A stretch of 64,000 nt of DNA from Pelagibacteraceae bacterium (GTDB taxonomy: Bacteria > Pseudomonadota > Alphaproteobacteria > Pelagibacterales > Pelagibacteraceae): positions 36,894 to 100,893 of the forward strand of contig SHWS01000002.1 of NCBI GenBank assembly GCA_009693705.1, in the 5' to 3' direction. Under the pieces are notes generated by a model. It ran no database searches and was not told the DNA's origin. It saw only the letters and a list, made by a program, of their open reading frames with translations. The translations under genes were made by a program, and so were the position numbers. Shown here piece by piece: positions 1 through 10,893 of this stretch (position 1 is its first letter; every line of letters begins with the position of its first letter).

Positions 1-29
1 ATTCTTACCTTCTTTTTGGAGAAATTAAA

Positions 30-1448
30 ATGCTAGAAATAAAAAAACAATCTTTATCTGAAACTTTTTCTGTTTATTTTGATAGTAGAATGTCAAAAAT
101 TTTATTGTTGGGTGCTATCTCTGGATTTCCTTGGGTTTTAATTGGAAGTAGTCTGACTCTTTGGCTTCAAGAAAATGGGTTAGATAGAACAACTATTGGA
201 TGGGCTGGTTTAATTTTTGTAGTCTATTCATTTAATTTTTTGTGGGCACCTTTAATTGATAGAATAAAAATTCCATATTTGACAAAAAAAATTGGACATA
301 GAAAAAGTTGGATACTATTAATGCAATTATTAATATTAATTTCCCTTTTTATGTGGAGTATTATAAATCCAACAGAAAATTTAATATTAAAAGTTTCAAA
401 TTTAGAATTATCCATATCTCAATTTTCTTTAATAATTGCTGTAGGTTTATTGATAGCAGTAACCTCTGCAACTCAAGATATTACTGTTGATGCATTAAGA
501 ATTGAACAAATTGGAAAAAGTGAGGGAAAATCAATGGCTGCGGGTGCTGCAATAGCTGTTGTTGGGTGGTGGAGTGGATATAAATTAGGCGGTGTAGTTG
601 CATTATTTTCAGCTGAATATTTGGAAAGTTTAGGCTTTAAAAATTATTGGCAACTAACATTTTTAATTTTAGGTGGAATTATAATATTTATGAATATTGG
701 TCTAATATTTATCAAAGAATCAGATGATTTTAAAAGAGAGAGTTCCCAAAAAATAAATGATCAATTGATTTCTAATAAATTTAAAAATCAAAATGTTTTA
801 ACAAATTTTTTTACTTGGATCGGTGGAACTATAAGTGGACCAATTATAAGTTTTTTTAAAAAAAATGGTTTTTCAGTTGCAATAGGGATACTAGGGTTTG
901 TTTTTTTATTTAAGATTGGAGAGGCTTTTCTGGGTCGGATGTCAATTGTTTTCTACAAAGAACTAGGATTTAGCAAAACCGATATAGCCATTTATTCAAA
1001 AACATTAGGTTGGATCACAACTGTAATTTTTACATTATTGGGCGGATTATTTGTAATTAGATCAGGTGTTTTAAAAGCAATGTTTTTAGCTGGTATATTT
1101 ATGGCTAGTACAAATTTATTGTTTAGCGTCCTTGCCTGGAGTGATAAATCTGAATTACTATTTGCTATTGCTGTAATTTTTGATGATATTGCTGCAGCAT
1201 TTGCAACGGTTGCTTTTGTTGCTTTTATTTCATTGCTAGTAGATAGAACATATACCGCAACACAATATGCATTATTAGCTTCACTTGGTACCGCCGGAAG
1301 AACTACTTTAGCGTCATCCTCAGGTGCAATGGTTGATTGGTTAAATGGAAATTGGGGTATTTTTTTCATTATAACAGCTGTTATGGTTATACCGTCATTA
1401 ATATTATTATGGTCGCTAAGAAAAAAAATAAAATTAAGTGAAAAGTGA
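30..1448 (+). CDS. ampG: AmpG-like MFS permease (muropeptide transporter family)
   Basis: A 472-residue polytopic inner-membrane protein with about a dozen hydrophobic segments, in the AmpG/PAT branch of the major facilitator superfamily. The N-terminal half carries the family-like stretches SSLTLWLQENGLDRTTIGW and SATQDITVDALRIEQ. AmpG proteins import anhydromuropeptides from the periplasm for peptidoglycan recycling. A GGAG ribosome-binding site lies 8 bases before the ATG. The next gene overlaps its 3' end by 11 bases and encodes an NlpC/P60 cell-wall peptidase, which supports a muropeptide role. The substrate is inferred; the same family also contains acetyl-CoA-type carriers. Confidence 0.8.
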   Translation: MLEIKKQSLSETFSVYFDSRMSKILLLGAISGFPWVLIGSSLTLWLQENGLDRTTIGWAGLIFVVYSFNFLWAPLIDRIKIPYLTKKIGHRKSWILLMQLLILISLFMWSIINPTENLILKVSNLELSISQFSLIIAVGLLIAVTSATQDITVDALRIEQIGKSEGKSMAAGAAIAVVGWWSGYKLGGVVALFSAEYLESLGFKNYWQLTFLILGGIIIFMNIGLIFIKESDDFKRESSQKINDQLISNKFKNQNVLTNFFTWIGGTISGPIISFFKKNGFSVAIGILGFVFLFKIGEAFLGRMSIVFYKELGFSKTDIAIYSKTLGWITTVIFTLLGGLFVIRSGVLKAMFLAGIFMASTNLLFSVLAWSDKSELLFAIAVIFDDIAAAFATVAFVAFISLLVDRTYTATQYALLASLGTAGRTTLASSSGAMVDWLNGNWGIFFIITAVMVIPSLILLWSLRKKIKLSEK

Positions 1449-2193
1449 TTTTTATTTCAATAAAAGTTTAAATAATATTTATTTAAAACCTTCAATGAAG
1501 TCTGAGGTTAGTTCACAAATTTTATATGGGGAAAAATTTACTATCCTAAATAAAAATAAAAATTGGCTAAAAATCAAAACTAGCTATGATAAATATACTG
1601 GTTATATAAAAAATAATAATTTTATAAAAAATTTCAAAGCTACTCATAAAATTTTTAAATTAAAATCTCAAATCTATAAAAAATTAAATAGTAAATTCAT
1701 ACCAATCATAAAATTTATATATTTTGGGTCTAAAATTATGGTGATTGATCAATATAAAAATTTCGTAGAATTAGAAAAAAATATATGGATTAAAAAAGAA
1801 GATATAAAAAAATTTAATCATATTGAAAAAAACTTTTCTAAAATATTTAAATTATTTGTTAATACTAAATATTTATGGGGTGGTAAAAGTTGTAAAGGGA
1901 TTGATTGTTCTGCCCTTGTTCAAATGTATTTCTATTATAATAACTTTTTTTTTCCTAGAGATTCGAAGGATCAAGTAAAATATTGTAAAAAAATATCAAA
2001 TGATAATTATAAAGTTGGCAATATAATTTACTGGAAGGGACACGTTGGAGTTTGTTTAAAGAATCAAAAATTTATTCATGCTTATGGACCTAAAAAAAAA
2101 GTAGTAATAATGAACACCATACCAACTATCAAACTAATAAAAAAAAATGCTCATTTAAATGTTAAAAAAATTAGTAATATTAAAAATTATTAA
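1438..2193 (+). CDS. C40 (NlpC/P60) peptidase with N-terminal SH3-like domains
   Basis: 251 residues, GTG start, overlapping the AmpG gene by 11 bases and so probably translationally coupled. Residues 1-130 look like two bacterial SH3-type domains. The C-terminal domain has the NlpC/P60 core: catalytic Cys157 in GIDCSALVQ, the histidine in GHVGVCL, and a third polar residue in FIHAYGP. The family cleaves peptide bonds of murein stem peptides, often after L-Ala-D-Glu. No signal peptide is visible, so it may act in the cytoplasm on peptides imported by the neighbouring permease (inference). The protein is unusually rich in Lys, Asn and Ile, as expected from the AT bias. Its end overlaps convergent tyrA by 4 bases. 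Confidence 0.85.
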   Translation: MKSDFYFNKSLNNIYLKPSMKSEVSSQILYGEKFTILNKNKNWLKIKTSYDKYTGYIKNNNFIKNFKATHKIFKLKSQIYKKLNSKFIPIIKFIYFGSKIMVIDQYKNFVELEKNIWIKKEDIKKFNHIEKNFSKIFKLFVNTKYLWGGKSCKGIDCSALVQMYFYYNNFFFPRDSKDQVKYCKKISNDNYKVGNIIYWKGHVGVCLKNQKFIHAYGPKKKVVIMNTIPTIKLIKKNAHLNVKKISNIKNY

Positions 2194-3086
2194 CTTCTTC
2201 CAAAGTCAGGTTTATTAATATCTTGTTTTAATCTGATTATCTGAGATCTTACTTTTTTAGTTTGAATTAACTTTTTCAGAATTGATTTATTATTTTTTGA
2301 ATTAATATCTTTTTTAAAGGAATTTAAATTTTTAATAAACAAGTTGATGGCTGTTGACATATTTTTGTTGTTGTTAAAAAAAATATCTCTCCACATTATT
2401 TCATTGGAAGCTGCTATTCTTGAAAAATCTCTTAAACCTCCTGCGCTATATTTAATTAAATCATAATTTTGTTTTTTTTCAAAATCTTGTGCTGACTTAA
2501 CCAAATTATAAGCAATTAAATGAGGCAAATGACTTGTCATCGAAAAAATCTTATCATGTTTTTCTGAGTTCATTAAAACTACCTTTGATCCAATTTTTTT
2601 CCAAAACTTACTTAAGGCGCTTAAGTGATTTTTTTTTGTGTTTTTTTCTCTTATTAAAACACACCATTTATTTTCAAATAAATCAGATTTTCCATATTCA
2701 GGTCCACTTACTTCTGAGCCAGCTATTGGATGACCAGAGGTCCAAAAAATATCTTTTCGTAAAAATTTTTTAATTATTTTTAAAGATTCTGACTTAGATG
2801 AGCCAACATCTGTAATTATAGTTTTTGATGATAGAAAATTATTTATTTTAAGAATGAGATTTTTGTACTCGCTCATAGGTGTACATACAATAATTAAATC
2901 TACATTTGAAATACGTTGGTCTAATTTATTTATAATAATTCCAGGAAGTTTAAGTTTTTTTATTTTTAAAACATTTACTTTGGATTTTTCATAAATGAAA
3001 ATTTGTTTTGATATTTTTTTCTTTTTTATTACACGCAGTAAAGAGGAGCCCAATAAACCGCAACCTATAATTAAAATATTTTTCAT
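2190..3086 (-). CDS. tyrA: Prephenate/arogenate dehydrogenase
   Basis: 298-residue TyrA, giving the oxidative decarboxylation of prephenate (or arogenate) in tyrosine synthesis. The N-terminal Rossmann motif is IIGCGLLGSSL. The catalytic region shows TSGHPIAGSEVSGPEY and the MTSHLPHLIAYNL helix, both typical of TyrA. There is no fused chorismate mutase or ACT domain. It starts 1 base after the hisC stop on the same strand. A hisC-tyrA pair next to metX-metW is a familiar alphaproteobacterial arrangement. Cofactor and substrate preference cannot be decided from sequence alone. Confidence 0.93.
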   Translation of the reverse strand: MKNILIIGCGLLGSSLLRVIKKKKISKQIFIYEKSKVNVLKIKKLKLPGIIINKLDQRISNVDLIIVCTPMSEYKNLILKINNFLSSKTIITDVGSSKSESLKIIKKFLRKDIFWTSGHPIAGSEVSGPEYGKSDLFENKWCVLIREKNTKKNHLSALSKFWKKIGSKVVLMNSEKHDKIFSMTSHLPHLIAYNLVKSAQDFEKKQNYDLIKYSAGGLRDFSRIAASNEIMWRDIFFNNNKNMSTAINLFIKNLNSFKKDINSKNNKSILKKLIQTKKVRSQIIRLKQDINKPDFGRS

Positions 3087-3087
3087 T

Positions 3088-4170
3088 TTAATTTAATATT
3101 TTTTTTACTGCACTCATAAATTTTGAATTTTCATTTTTAGAACCAATCGTTATTCTAAGTTTATTTTTAATTTTATATCCTTCTTCTGTAGACCTTAAAA
3201 TAATATCTCTTTTTTTTAATTCGTCATAAAAGTAGTTGGCTTTAACGCTGCACTGAGAAAAATCTAACATTAAAAAGTTACCGGAAACATCATTAGAAAA
3301 AATTTTATAATTTTCTAAAAATTTTTTTATTTTATTCCCATAAATGATGTTGTGTTTTACAGATCGATCAATAAAATTTTTATCTTTCAATGACTCAGTC
3401 GCAGCTATTTGAGCAACTTGGCTAACATTAAAAGGAGGCTTAATCACGTTTAGAGCATTAATTATTTTTTTTGAACCATAACCCCAACCCACCCTTAATG
3501 ACGCCAAGCCATGAATTTTAGAAAATGTTCTTATAATGAAAACATTATCCTTTTTTTTAAATAATTCTAATCCAGATTTATAATCTAAATTTTTCATATA
3601 TTCGTAATATGCATCATCAACTACTAACAAAACACTTTTATTTAGTTTTTTTCTGAGCTCTAAGAGTTCTAATTTAGTTAAAAATGTTCCTGTTGGATTA
3701 TTTGGATTTGCTAAAAAAACTATTTTTGTTTTTTTTGTTATTTTTTTTAAAATCTCTATAATTGAAATTTTAAAATTTTTTTCTTTTGCAAATACAACTT
3801 TTGCTCCGGCTATACTTGCGTATATTCTGTACATTAAAAAGCTATATTCCGGAACAACAACTTCATCTTTAGGTTTAAGATATAATTGACACAAAATCTG
3901 AATAACCTCATCTGAGCCAGCTCCACATATAATTTTATCAAAATTACATTTATATTTTTTTGATATTTCTTTTCTCAAAAGAATTGATTTACTATCCGGA
4001 TATCGATAAAAACTTATTTTCTTATCAGATAAAACTCTAATAACTTTTGAACTTACTCCTAACGCAGATTCGTTTGCAGATAATTTAATTACGTTTTTAT
4101 TTTTTTTAATCTGGGATTTTCCAGGTTTATAGGCCTCAATATTAAATTTTTTGAATGATGGTGTACTCAT
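3088..4170 (-). CDS. hisC: Histidinol-phosphate / aromatic aminotransferase
   Basis: 360-residue fold-type I PLP enzyme of the HisC family. Visible motifs are KLSANESALG near the N-terminus, NPNNPTGT, DDAYYEY, and the PLP-lysine segment RTFSKIHGLASLRVGW. HisC transaminates histidinol phosphate in histidine synthesis, and many bacterial HisC enzymes also transaminate aromatic keto acids. Being one base upstream of tyrA suggests that this copy serves tyrosine/phenylalanine synthesis as well as, or instead of, histidine (inference). Its promoter should lie in the 190-base divergent gap shared with metX. Confidence 0.93.
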   Translation of the reverse strand: MSTPSFKKFNIEAYKPGKSQIKKNKNVIKLSANESALGVSSKVIRVLSDKKISFYRYPDSKSILLRKEISKKYKCNFDKIICGAGSDEVIQILCQLYLKPKDEVVVPEYSFLMYRIYASIAGAKVVFAKEKNFKISIIEILKKITKKTKIVFLANPNNPTGTFLTKLELLELRKKLNKSVLLVVDDAYYEYMKNLDYKSGLELFKKKDNVFIIRTFSKIHGLASLRVGWGYGSKKIINALNVIKPPFNVSQVAQIAATESLKDKNFIDRSVKHNIIYGNKIKKFLENYKIFSNDVSGNFLMLDFSQCSVKANYFYDELKKRDIILRSTEEGYKIKNKLRITIGSKNENSKFMSAVKKILN

Positions 4171-4241
4171 ATTTTAATTTTATGCTTCTTTATAAATAAA
4201 ATAATAAATTTTTATACAGAATAAGTCTTTTTTTTAAAAAA

Positions 4242-4270
4242 TTGACATATTAAATAACTTCTAGTACAAA
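4242..4270 (+). promoter_or_regulatory. Candidate sigma70-type promoter of metX
   Basis: A perfect -35 TTGACA (4242-4247) is followed after 17 bases by TACAAA (4265-4270, 4 of 6 matches). The expected start point is about 4277, which is exactly where the first stem of the SAM-II aptamer begins. The agreement of the two signals supports both. Confidence 0.6.
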
Positions 4271-4273
4271 ATT

Positions 4274-4326
4274 TATGCGCTGATTTATCTGAATTGCGAG
4301 CGCTATAAAAAAACTGCTAAAATTGT
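4274..4326 (+). promoter_or_regulatory. SAM-II riboswitch upstream of metX
   Basis: The segment has the SAM-II core: first stem GCGC (4277-4280) with GCGC (4300-4303), the loop starting TGATTTA, then the A-rich strand ending in GCTAAAA that completes the pseudoknot. It closely resembles the well-studied metX SAM-II aptamer from Sargasso Sea metagenome DNA, as far as I recall that sequence. The element lies 35 bases before the metX ATG. Binding of S-adenosylmethionine would be expected to repress metX, probably at translation. The aptamer is very compact, as is normal for SAM-II. Confidence 0.85.
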
Positions 4327-4360
4327 TTTTTTCTCTCAATTCAAATATTAGCTTTTACAT

Positions 4361-5476
4361 ATGAGCACTTTAAATATTAAAACTATGATAGTTAGAAAAC
4401 CATTAAAGTTGGACTGCGGAAAAACTATTAATAATTTTCCAATAGCTTATGAAACATATGGTTCTTTAAATAATAAAAAAGATAATGCAATATTGGTTTT
4501 TCACGCATTAACTGGTGATCAATATGTTACCGGGATAAATCCTGTTACTAATAAAGATGGTTGGTGGTCTCACGCTGTTGGACCAGATAAATCGGTCGAT
4601 ACTAATAAATATTTTATTATTTGTGCAAATATAATTGGTGGATGCATGGGTTCTTACGGTCCAGGACATCAAGATCCTGATACACAAAAAATTTTTGGAA
4701 CTAATTTTCCAGTAATAACCATCAATGACATGGTTAATGCTCAATATAATTTGCTAGATCACTTTCAAATAAAAAAACTTTTTTCTGTCATTGGTGGATC
4801 AATGGGGGGTATGCAGGTTTTACAATTTGTAAGTAATTTCCCTGATAAAACTAAAACTGCTGTACCTATAGCTTGTTCATCAAGCCATTCAGCACAAAAT
4901 ATTGCTTTCAATGAACTTGGAAGACAAGCAATAGCAGCTGATAATAATTGGAATAATGGAGAATATTTTTCAAAAAATATTAGTCCAGATAAAGGATTAG
5001 CTGTAGCAAGAATGGCAGCACATATTACTTATCTCTCAAAAAAAAGCTTACAAGAAAAGTTTGGAAGAAAACTTCAGAAAAGAGAACATCTTAAGTTTGG
5101 CTTTGATGCTGATTTTCAAATTGAAAGCTATTTAAGATATCAAGGTTCAATTTTTGTTGATAGGTTTGATGCGAACAGTTACTTGTATATTACTAGAGCA
5201 ATGGACTACTTTGATTTGCCAGGCCAATTTAAAGGAAATTTATCTGATGCGTTTAAAGAAACTAAAACTAAATTTTTTATTATATCATTTACGTCTGATT
5301 GGCTTTATCCAACTCAAGAAAATAAAGATATAGTTATTGCTTTAAATGCCATTGGTGCAGATGTTGGTTTTGTGGAAATTGAGTCTGATAAAGGACATGA
5401 TTCATTTCTATTAGATGTGCCAGATTTTTTAAAAGCTCTTAAGAACTTTCTAGAAAAATCATATTCTGATAACTAA
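4361..5476 (+). CDS. metX: Homoserine O-acetyltransferase
   Basis: 371-residue alpha/beta hydrolase-fold enzyme that acylates homoserine at the start of methionine synthesis. Signatures are HALTGDQYV, NIIGGCMGSYGPG, the nucleophile serine in GGSMGGMQ, the acid aspartate in TSDWLYP, and the histidine in KGHDSF. Length matches the family. It follows a SAM-II riboswitch and is followed after 2 bases by metW, the usual alphaproteobacterial pair. Some MetX enzymes prefer succinyl-CoA; which donor this one uses cannot be told by eye. Confidence 0.96.
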   Translation: MSTLNIKTMIVRKPLKLDCGKTINNFPIAYETYGSLNNKKDNAILVFHALTGDQYVTGINPVTNKDGWWSHAVGPDKSVDTNKYFIICANIIGGCMGSYGPGHQDPDTQKIFGTNFPVITINDMVNAQYNLLDHFQIKKLFSVIGGSMGGMQVLQFVSNFPDKTKTAVPIACSSSHSAQNIAFNELGRQAIAADNNWNNGEYFSKNISPDKGLAVARMAAHITYLSKKSLQEKFGRKLQKREHLKFGFDADFQIESYLRYQGSIFVDRFDANSYLYITRAMDYFDLPGQFKGNLSDAFKETKTKFFIISFTSDWLYPTQENKDIVIALNAIGADVGFVEIESDKGHDSFLLDVPDFLKALKNFLEKSYSDN

Positions 5477-5478
5477 CT

Positions 5479-6075
5479 ATGAAAAATGAATTTAAAGCAA
5501 TCGTAGATTTAATTGATAAAAATACAAGAGTATTAGATGTTGGTTGTGGAGATGGAACTTTAATAGAATTTTTAAAAAAAAATAAAAACATAAATATTAG
5601 AGGATTAGAAATTTCGAAAGAAAATGTTCAAAAATGTATAGCTAAAGGACTAACTGTTATTGAAGGAAATGCTGAAACAGATTTAAAGCAATTTCCAAAC
5701 AATTCATTTGATTATGTTGTTTTAAGTCAAACACTTCAAGCATTTTTAAACCCTGAATTAGTAATTATTGAGTTATTACGAGTAGGTAAAAAAGTGATAA
5801 TAACTATTCCTAACTTTGGAAATTGGAAACTAAGACTTCATTTATTAATAAAAGGCACTATGCCAATCACTAAAAACTTACCCTACCAATGGTATGACAC
5901 TCCGAATATACACATGTGTACAATTAAAGATTTTTATCACTTTATTAGATCTAAAAATTTTAAAATATTCAAATCATTAGCTATAAACAATCAAAACGTT
6001 TCTTTAATAAATGATTCAAATATCGAAATTAAAAATTTATTTGCTGAACTAGGAATTTTTTTAATTGAAAAATAG
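5479..6075 (+). CDS. metW: Methionine biosynthesis protein MetW
   Basis: 198 residues with a SAM-methyltransferase-like fold: motif I is VLDVGCGDGTLIEFL near residues 19-33, followed by the MetW features LSQTLQAF, IPNFGNW and YQWYDTPNIHMCTIKDF. MetW works with MetX in methionine synthesis in many proteobacteria. It starts 2 bases after metX and shares its riboswitch-controlled transcript. The next gene starts 1 base after its stop. Confidence 0.95.
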   Translation: MKNEFKAIVDLIDKNTRVLDVGCGDGTLIEFLKKNKNINIRGLEISKENVQKCIAKGLTVIEGNAETDLKQFPNNSFDYVVLSQTLQAFLNPELVIIELLRVGKKVIITIPNFGNWKLRLHLLIKGTMPITKNLPYQWYDTPNIHMCTIKDFYHFIRSKNFKIFKSLAINNQNVSLINDSNIEIKNLFAELGIFLIEK

Positions 6076-6076
6076 T

Positions 6077-6796
6077 ATGAGAATTAAAATTATTCCATGT
6101 TTAAAGGATAATTATAGCTATTTAGTAATTGATGAAATTAGAAATGTTGCGTGTGTAATTGACCCTAGTGAATCAAAACCAATAATAAAATTTATTGAAA
6201 AAAATAAAATAACTTTAAAATATATACTAAATACTCATCATCATTTTGATCATGTTGGAGGAAATAAAGAATTAAAAATTAAATATAATGCTACCGTTAT
6301 AGGCTTTAAAAATGATCACGACAGAATTCCTGAAATTGATTTTGGAGTTGAGGATGGTCAGATTTGGAAAAAGGACAATTTCGAAGTAAAAATTATTCAT
6401 ATACCTGGTCATACAAGCGGTCATATAAGTTTTTATTTTTTTAAAGAAGGAATAATTTTTACTGGCGATACACTCTTTTCTCTAGGTTGTGGAAAAATAT
6501 TTGAAGGTACTTATGATCAAATGTTTTCTTCCTTAAAAAAAATAAAAAGTTTACCACTAAATACAAAAATTTATTGTGGTCATGAATATACTCTTAATAA
6601 TTCAAAATTTTGCATAAAATATGATTCAAAAAATGTAGATTTGAAAAATAAAATTTTCGATATGAATAAAAAACTAAAAAATGGTTTACCGACAGTTCCT
6701 ACAATTCTAAAAGATGAAATCAACTGTAATATATTTCTAAAAGCCAATGACGTAAAAACTTTTGCTAAACTAAGAGATTTAAAGGATAATTTTTAG
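6077..6796 (+). CDS. gloB: Hydroxyacylglutathione hydrolase (glyoxalase II)
   Basis: 239 residues, metallo-beta-lactamase fold. The metal site THHHFDHVGG, the GHTSGH histidine, the aspartate in FTGDTLF and the CGHEYT histidine are all present, as in GloB, which hydrolyses S-lactoylglutathione to lactate and glutathione. I take the ATG at 6077 rather than the in-frame TTG at 6065, because it begins one base after the metW stop and the mature sequence starts MRIKIIPCLKDNY, normal for GloB. It is likely co-transcribed with metXW. Confidence 0.93.
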   Translation: MRIKIIPCLKDNYSYLVIDEIRNVACVIDPSESKPIIKFIEKNKITLKYILNTHHHFDHVGGNKELKIKYNATVIGFKNDHDRIPEIDFGVEDGQIWKKDNFEVKIIHIPGHTSGHISFYFFKEGIIFTGDTLFSLGCGKIFEGTYDQMFSSLKKIKSLPLNTKIYCGHEYTLNNSKFCIKYDSKNVDLKNKIFDMNKKLKNGLPTVPTILKDEINCNIFLKANDVKTFAKLRDLKDNF

Positions 6797-6806
6797 TTTA
6801 TTCGAC

Positions 6807-6834
6807 TTGACTAAAAGAAGACTAGAACTATATT
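6807..6834 (+). promoter_or_regulatory. Candidate promoter of the rplU-rpmA-obgE run
   Basis: TTGACT (6807-6812) and TATATT (6829-6834) are separated by 16 bases, each with 5 of 6 consensus matches. They lie in the 69-base gap between gloB and rplU. A start near 6841 would give a leader of about 25 bases. This is the best promoter-like sequence ahead of the plus-strand run of nine genes. Confidence 0.55.
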
Positions 6835-6865
6835 GCTGATACAAAAAAAAACTAATTAACATTTT

Positions 6866-7267
6866 ATGTCATACGCAGTAATTAAAACAGGTGGAAAGCA
6901 ATATAAGGTTAAATCAGGAGAGATCCTTAAAGTTGATAGATTGCATGATTCTAAACCTGAAACGAAAATAGAATTCAATGAAATTTTGGCTTATGGAGAT
7001 GATAAGTCAATAGAAATAGGAACTCCAATGGTATCTGGAGCAAAAGTAGAAGCAGATTTAATCGAAAATGGTAAAAATAGAACAATTTTAATTTTCAAAA
7101 AAAGAAGAAGACAAAATTCTCGAAGAAAAAATGGACACAGACAACAATATTCATTAATTAGAATAAATAAAATTTTTTCAAAAGATGGCAAAGTTTTATC
7201 CGAAGCTGAAAAAATTTCTAAACCCTTAAAAAAAATTGAGGATGATAAGAAAGTAGCTAATAAATAA
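6866..7267 (+). CDS. rplU: 50S ribosomal protein L21
   Basis: 133 residues. Begins MSYAVIKTGGKQYKV and carries the KRRRRQNSRRKNGHRQ stretch diagnostic of L21, a 23S rRNA-binding protein of the large subunit. The conserved domain ends near residue 105. A lysine-rich tail of about 28 residues follows, longer than in the roughly 103-residue E. coli protein. The next gene, rpmA, lies 11 bases downstream in the standard L21-L27-Obg order. Confidence 0.97.
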   Translation: MSYAVIKTGGKQYKVKSGEILKVDRLHDSKPETKIEFNEILAYGDDKSIEIGTPMVSGAKVEADLIENGKNRTILIFKKRRRQNSRRKNGHRQQYSLIRINKIFSKDGKVLSEAEKISKPLKKIEDDKKVANK

Positions 7268-7278
7268 TTAGGTAAATT

Positions 7279-7533
7279 ATGGCAACAAAAAAAGCAGGTG
7301 GATCATCTAAAAATGGAAGAGATAGTATTGGTCGTAGACTTGGAGTTAAAAAATATGCTGGAGAAGCAGTAGTGCCTGGAAATATCATTGTTAGACAAAG
7401 AGGAACTAAAATTTTCCCTGGGGAAAATGTAGGAATGGGTAAAGATCATTCAATTTTTTCAGTCATTAAAGGCAAAGTTGTATTTAAAAAATCAAAATTA
7501 GACCGAACTTTCGTTTCAGTAAAACCCAATTAA
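7279..7533 (+). CDS. rpmA: 50S ribosomal protein L27
   Basis: 84 residues, full length for the family. It begins [16 protein letters not shown], with the conserved glycine/serine/lysine N-terminus that reaches the peptidyl-transferase centre, followed by [11 protein letters not shown] and [13 protein letters not shown]. The start matches the common uncleaved form of L27; there is no Firmicutes-type N-terminal extension. It sits between rplU and obgE. Confidence 0.97.
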   Translation: MATKKAGGSSKNGRDSIGRRLGVKKYAGEAVVPGNIIVRQRGTKIFPGENVGMGKDHSIFSVIKGKVVFKKSKLDRTFVSVKPN

Positions 7534-7551
7534 TAGTACAACTAAAATTAA

Positions 7552-9640
<2,089 letters not shown>

Positions 9641-9641
9641 A

Positions 9642-10892
9642 ATGAGCCAACACATGAATTCCATTGGAAAAAATGCAAGAAATGCATCAAAAATTAAAAT
9701 TAATACAAAAATTAAAAATAAAATTTTAAATGATTATGCATCATTACTAGATAAAGAAAAAAAATTAATTCTTAAGGAGAATATAAAAGATATAAAATTT
9801 GCGACAAATAAAGGATTAACAGAAAATTTAATTGAAAGGCTGACAATTGACGAAAAAAAACTTAGCGATATCAGAAATACTGTAAATAAGATTACTCACT
9901 TAAAGGATCCGGTTGATAAAGTTTTGGAAAAATGGAAACAACCAAGTGGTTTAAATATTAAAAGAGTTACTATACCAATTGGAGTTATTGGAGTGATATA
10001 TGAAAGTAGACCCAATGTAACATCTGATGTTGCAAGCTTATGTTTTAAATCTGGTAATGCCGTAATTCTAAAAGGTGGATCTGAAGCAATAAATACAAAT
10101 AAAATTTTAGCTAATTTATTTCGTAAAGCGCTTAAAGATAATAAAGTTGATCAAAATTATATTCAATTTATTAACTCAAAAGATAGAAAAATTGTCAATT
10201 TTATGCTTTCAAAAATGAAAGATTATATTGACATAATCATACCTAGAGGTGGAAAATATTTAGTAAAAAAGGTTCAAGAATTTTCTAAAATTCCTATAAT
10301 TGGACACTTAGAGGGACTTTGTCATACTTATATTGATAAAGATGCTGAATTAAAGATGGCAACAGACATTGTGTACAATGCAAAATTAAGAAATACCAGT
10401 ATATGTGGAGCTACAGAAACAATTTTGTTTCACAAAAAAATTGTCAAAAAATTTTGTAATCCAATTTTAAAAAAACTTGAAGATAATAATTGTAAAATAT
10501 ATGGAGATTATCTCTTAAACAAATATTACAAAGGGGAAATATATCATGCAACGGAAAAAGATTGGTCTACCGAGTATTTGGCACCAATTGTTTCAGTTAA
10601 AACAGTTAAAGATTGTGACGAAGCAGTCAATCATATTAATAAATATGGAACAATGCATACAGACTCTATAATTACTAAAAATATAAAAACTGCAAAAAAA
10701 TTTCTAAAAAACGTAAAAAGTTCAATTGCAATGCACAATACATCAACCCAATTTGCTGATGGTTATGAGTTTGGATTTGGAGGAGAGGTAGGAATCTCAA
10801 CAAATAATCTACCACCAAGAGGACCAATTGGATTACAACAGTTAGTATCATATAAATATGAAGTAAGTAGCAACGGCAGTACTAGGAAGTAG
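9642..10892 (+). CDS. proA: Gamma-glutamyl phosphate reductase
   Basis: 416 residues, aldehyde-dehydrogenase superfamily. Visible motifs are YESRPNVTSDVA, LKGGSEA, IIPRGGKYL, and the catalytic cysteine in TSICGATETIL. It reduces gamma-glutamyl phosphate to glutamate semialdehyde, the second step of proline synthesis. The C-terminal GEVGISTNNLPPRGPIG is typical. It begins 1 base after proB. Confidence 0.96.
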   Translation: MSQHMNSIGKNARNASKIKINTKIKNKILNDYASLLDKEKKLILKENIKDIKFATNKGLTENLIERLTIDEKKLSDIRNTVNKITHLKDPVDKVLEKWKQPSGLNIKRVTIPIGVIGVIYESRPNVTSDVASLCFKSGNAVILKGGSEAINTNKILANLFRKALKDNKVDQNYIQFINSKDRKIVNFMLSKMKDYIDIIIPRGGKYLVKKVQEFSKIPIIGHLEGLCHTYIDKDAELKMATDIVYNAKLRNTSICGATETILFHKKIVKKFCNPILKKLEDNNCKIYGDYLLNKYYKGEIYHATEKDWSTEYLAPIVSVKTVKDCDEAVNHINKYGTMHTDSIITKNIKTAKKFLKNVKSSIAMHNTSTQFADGYEFGFGGEVGISTNNLPPRGPIGLQQLVSYKYEVSSNGSTRK

Positions 10893-10893
10893 T

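Noticed and set aside
992..1369. A 125-codon minus-strand frame inside the AmpG-like gene
   Set aside because: It is antisense to a well-supported membrane protein and has low-complexity composition typical of a shadow frame.
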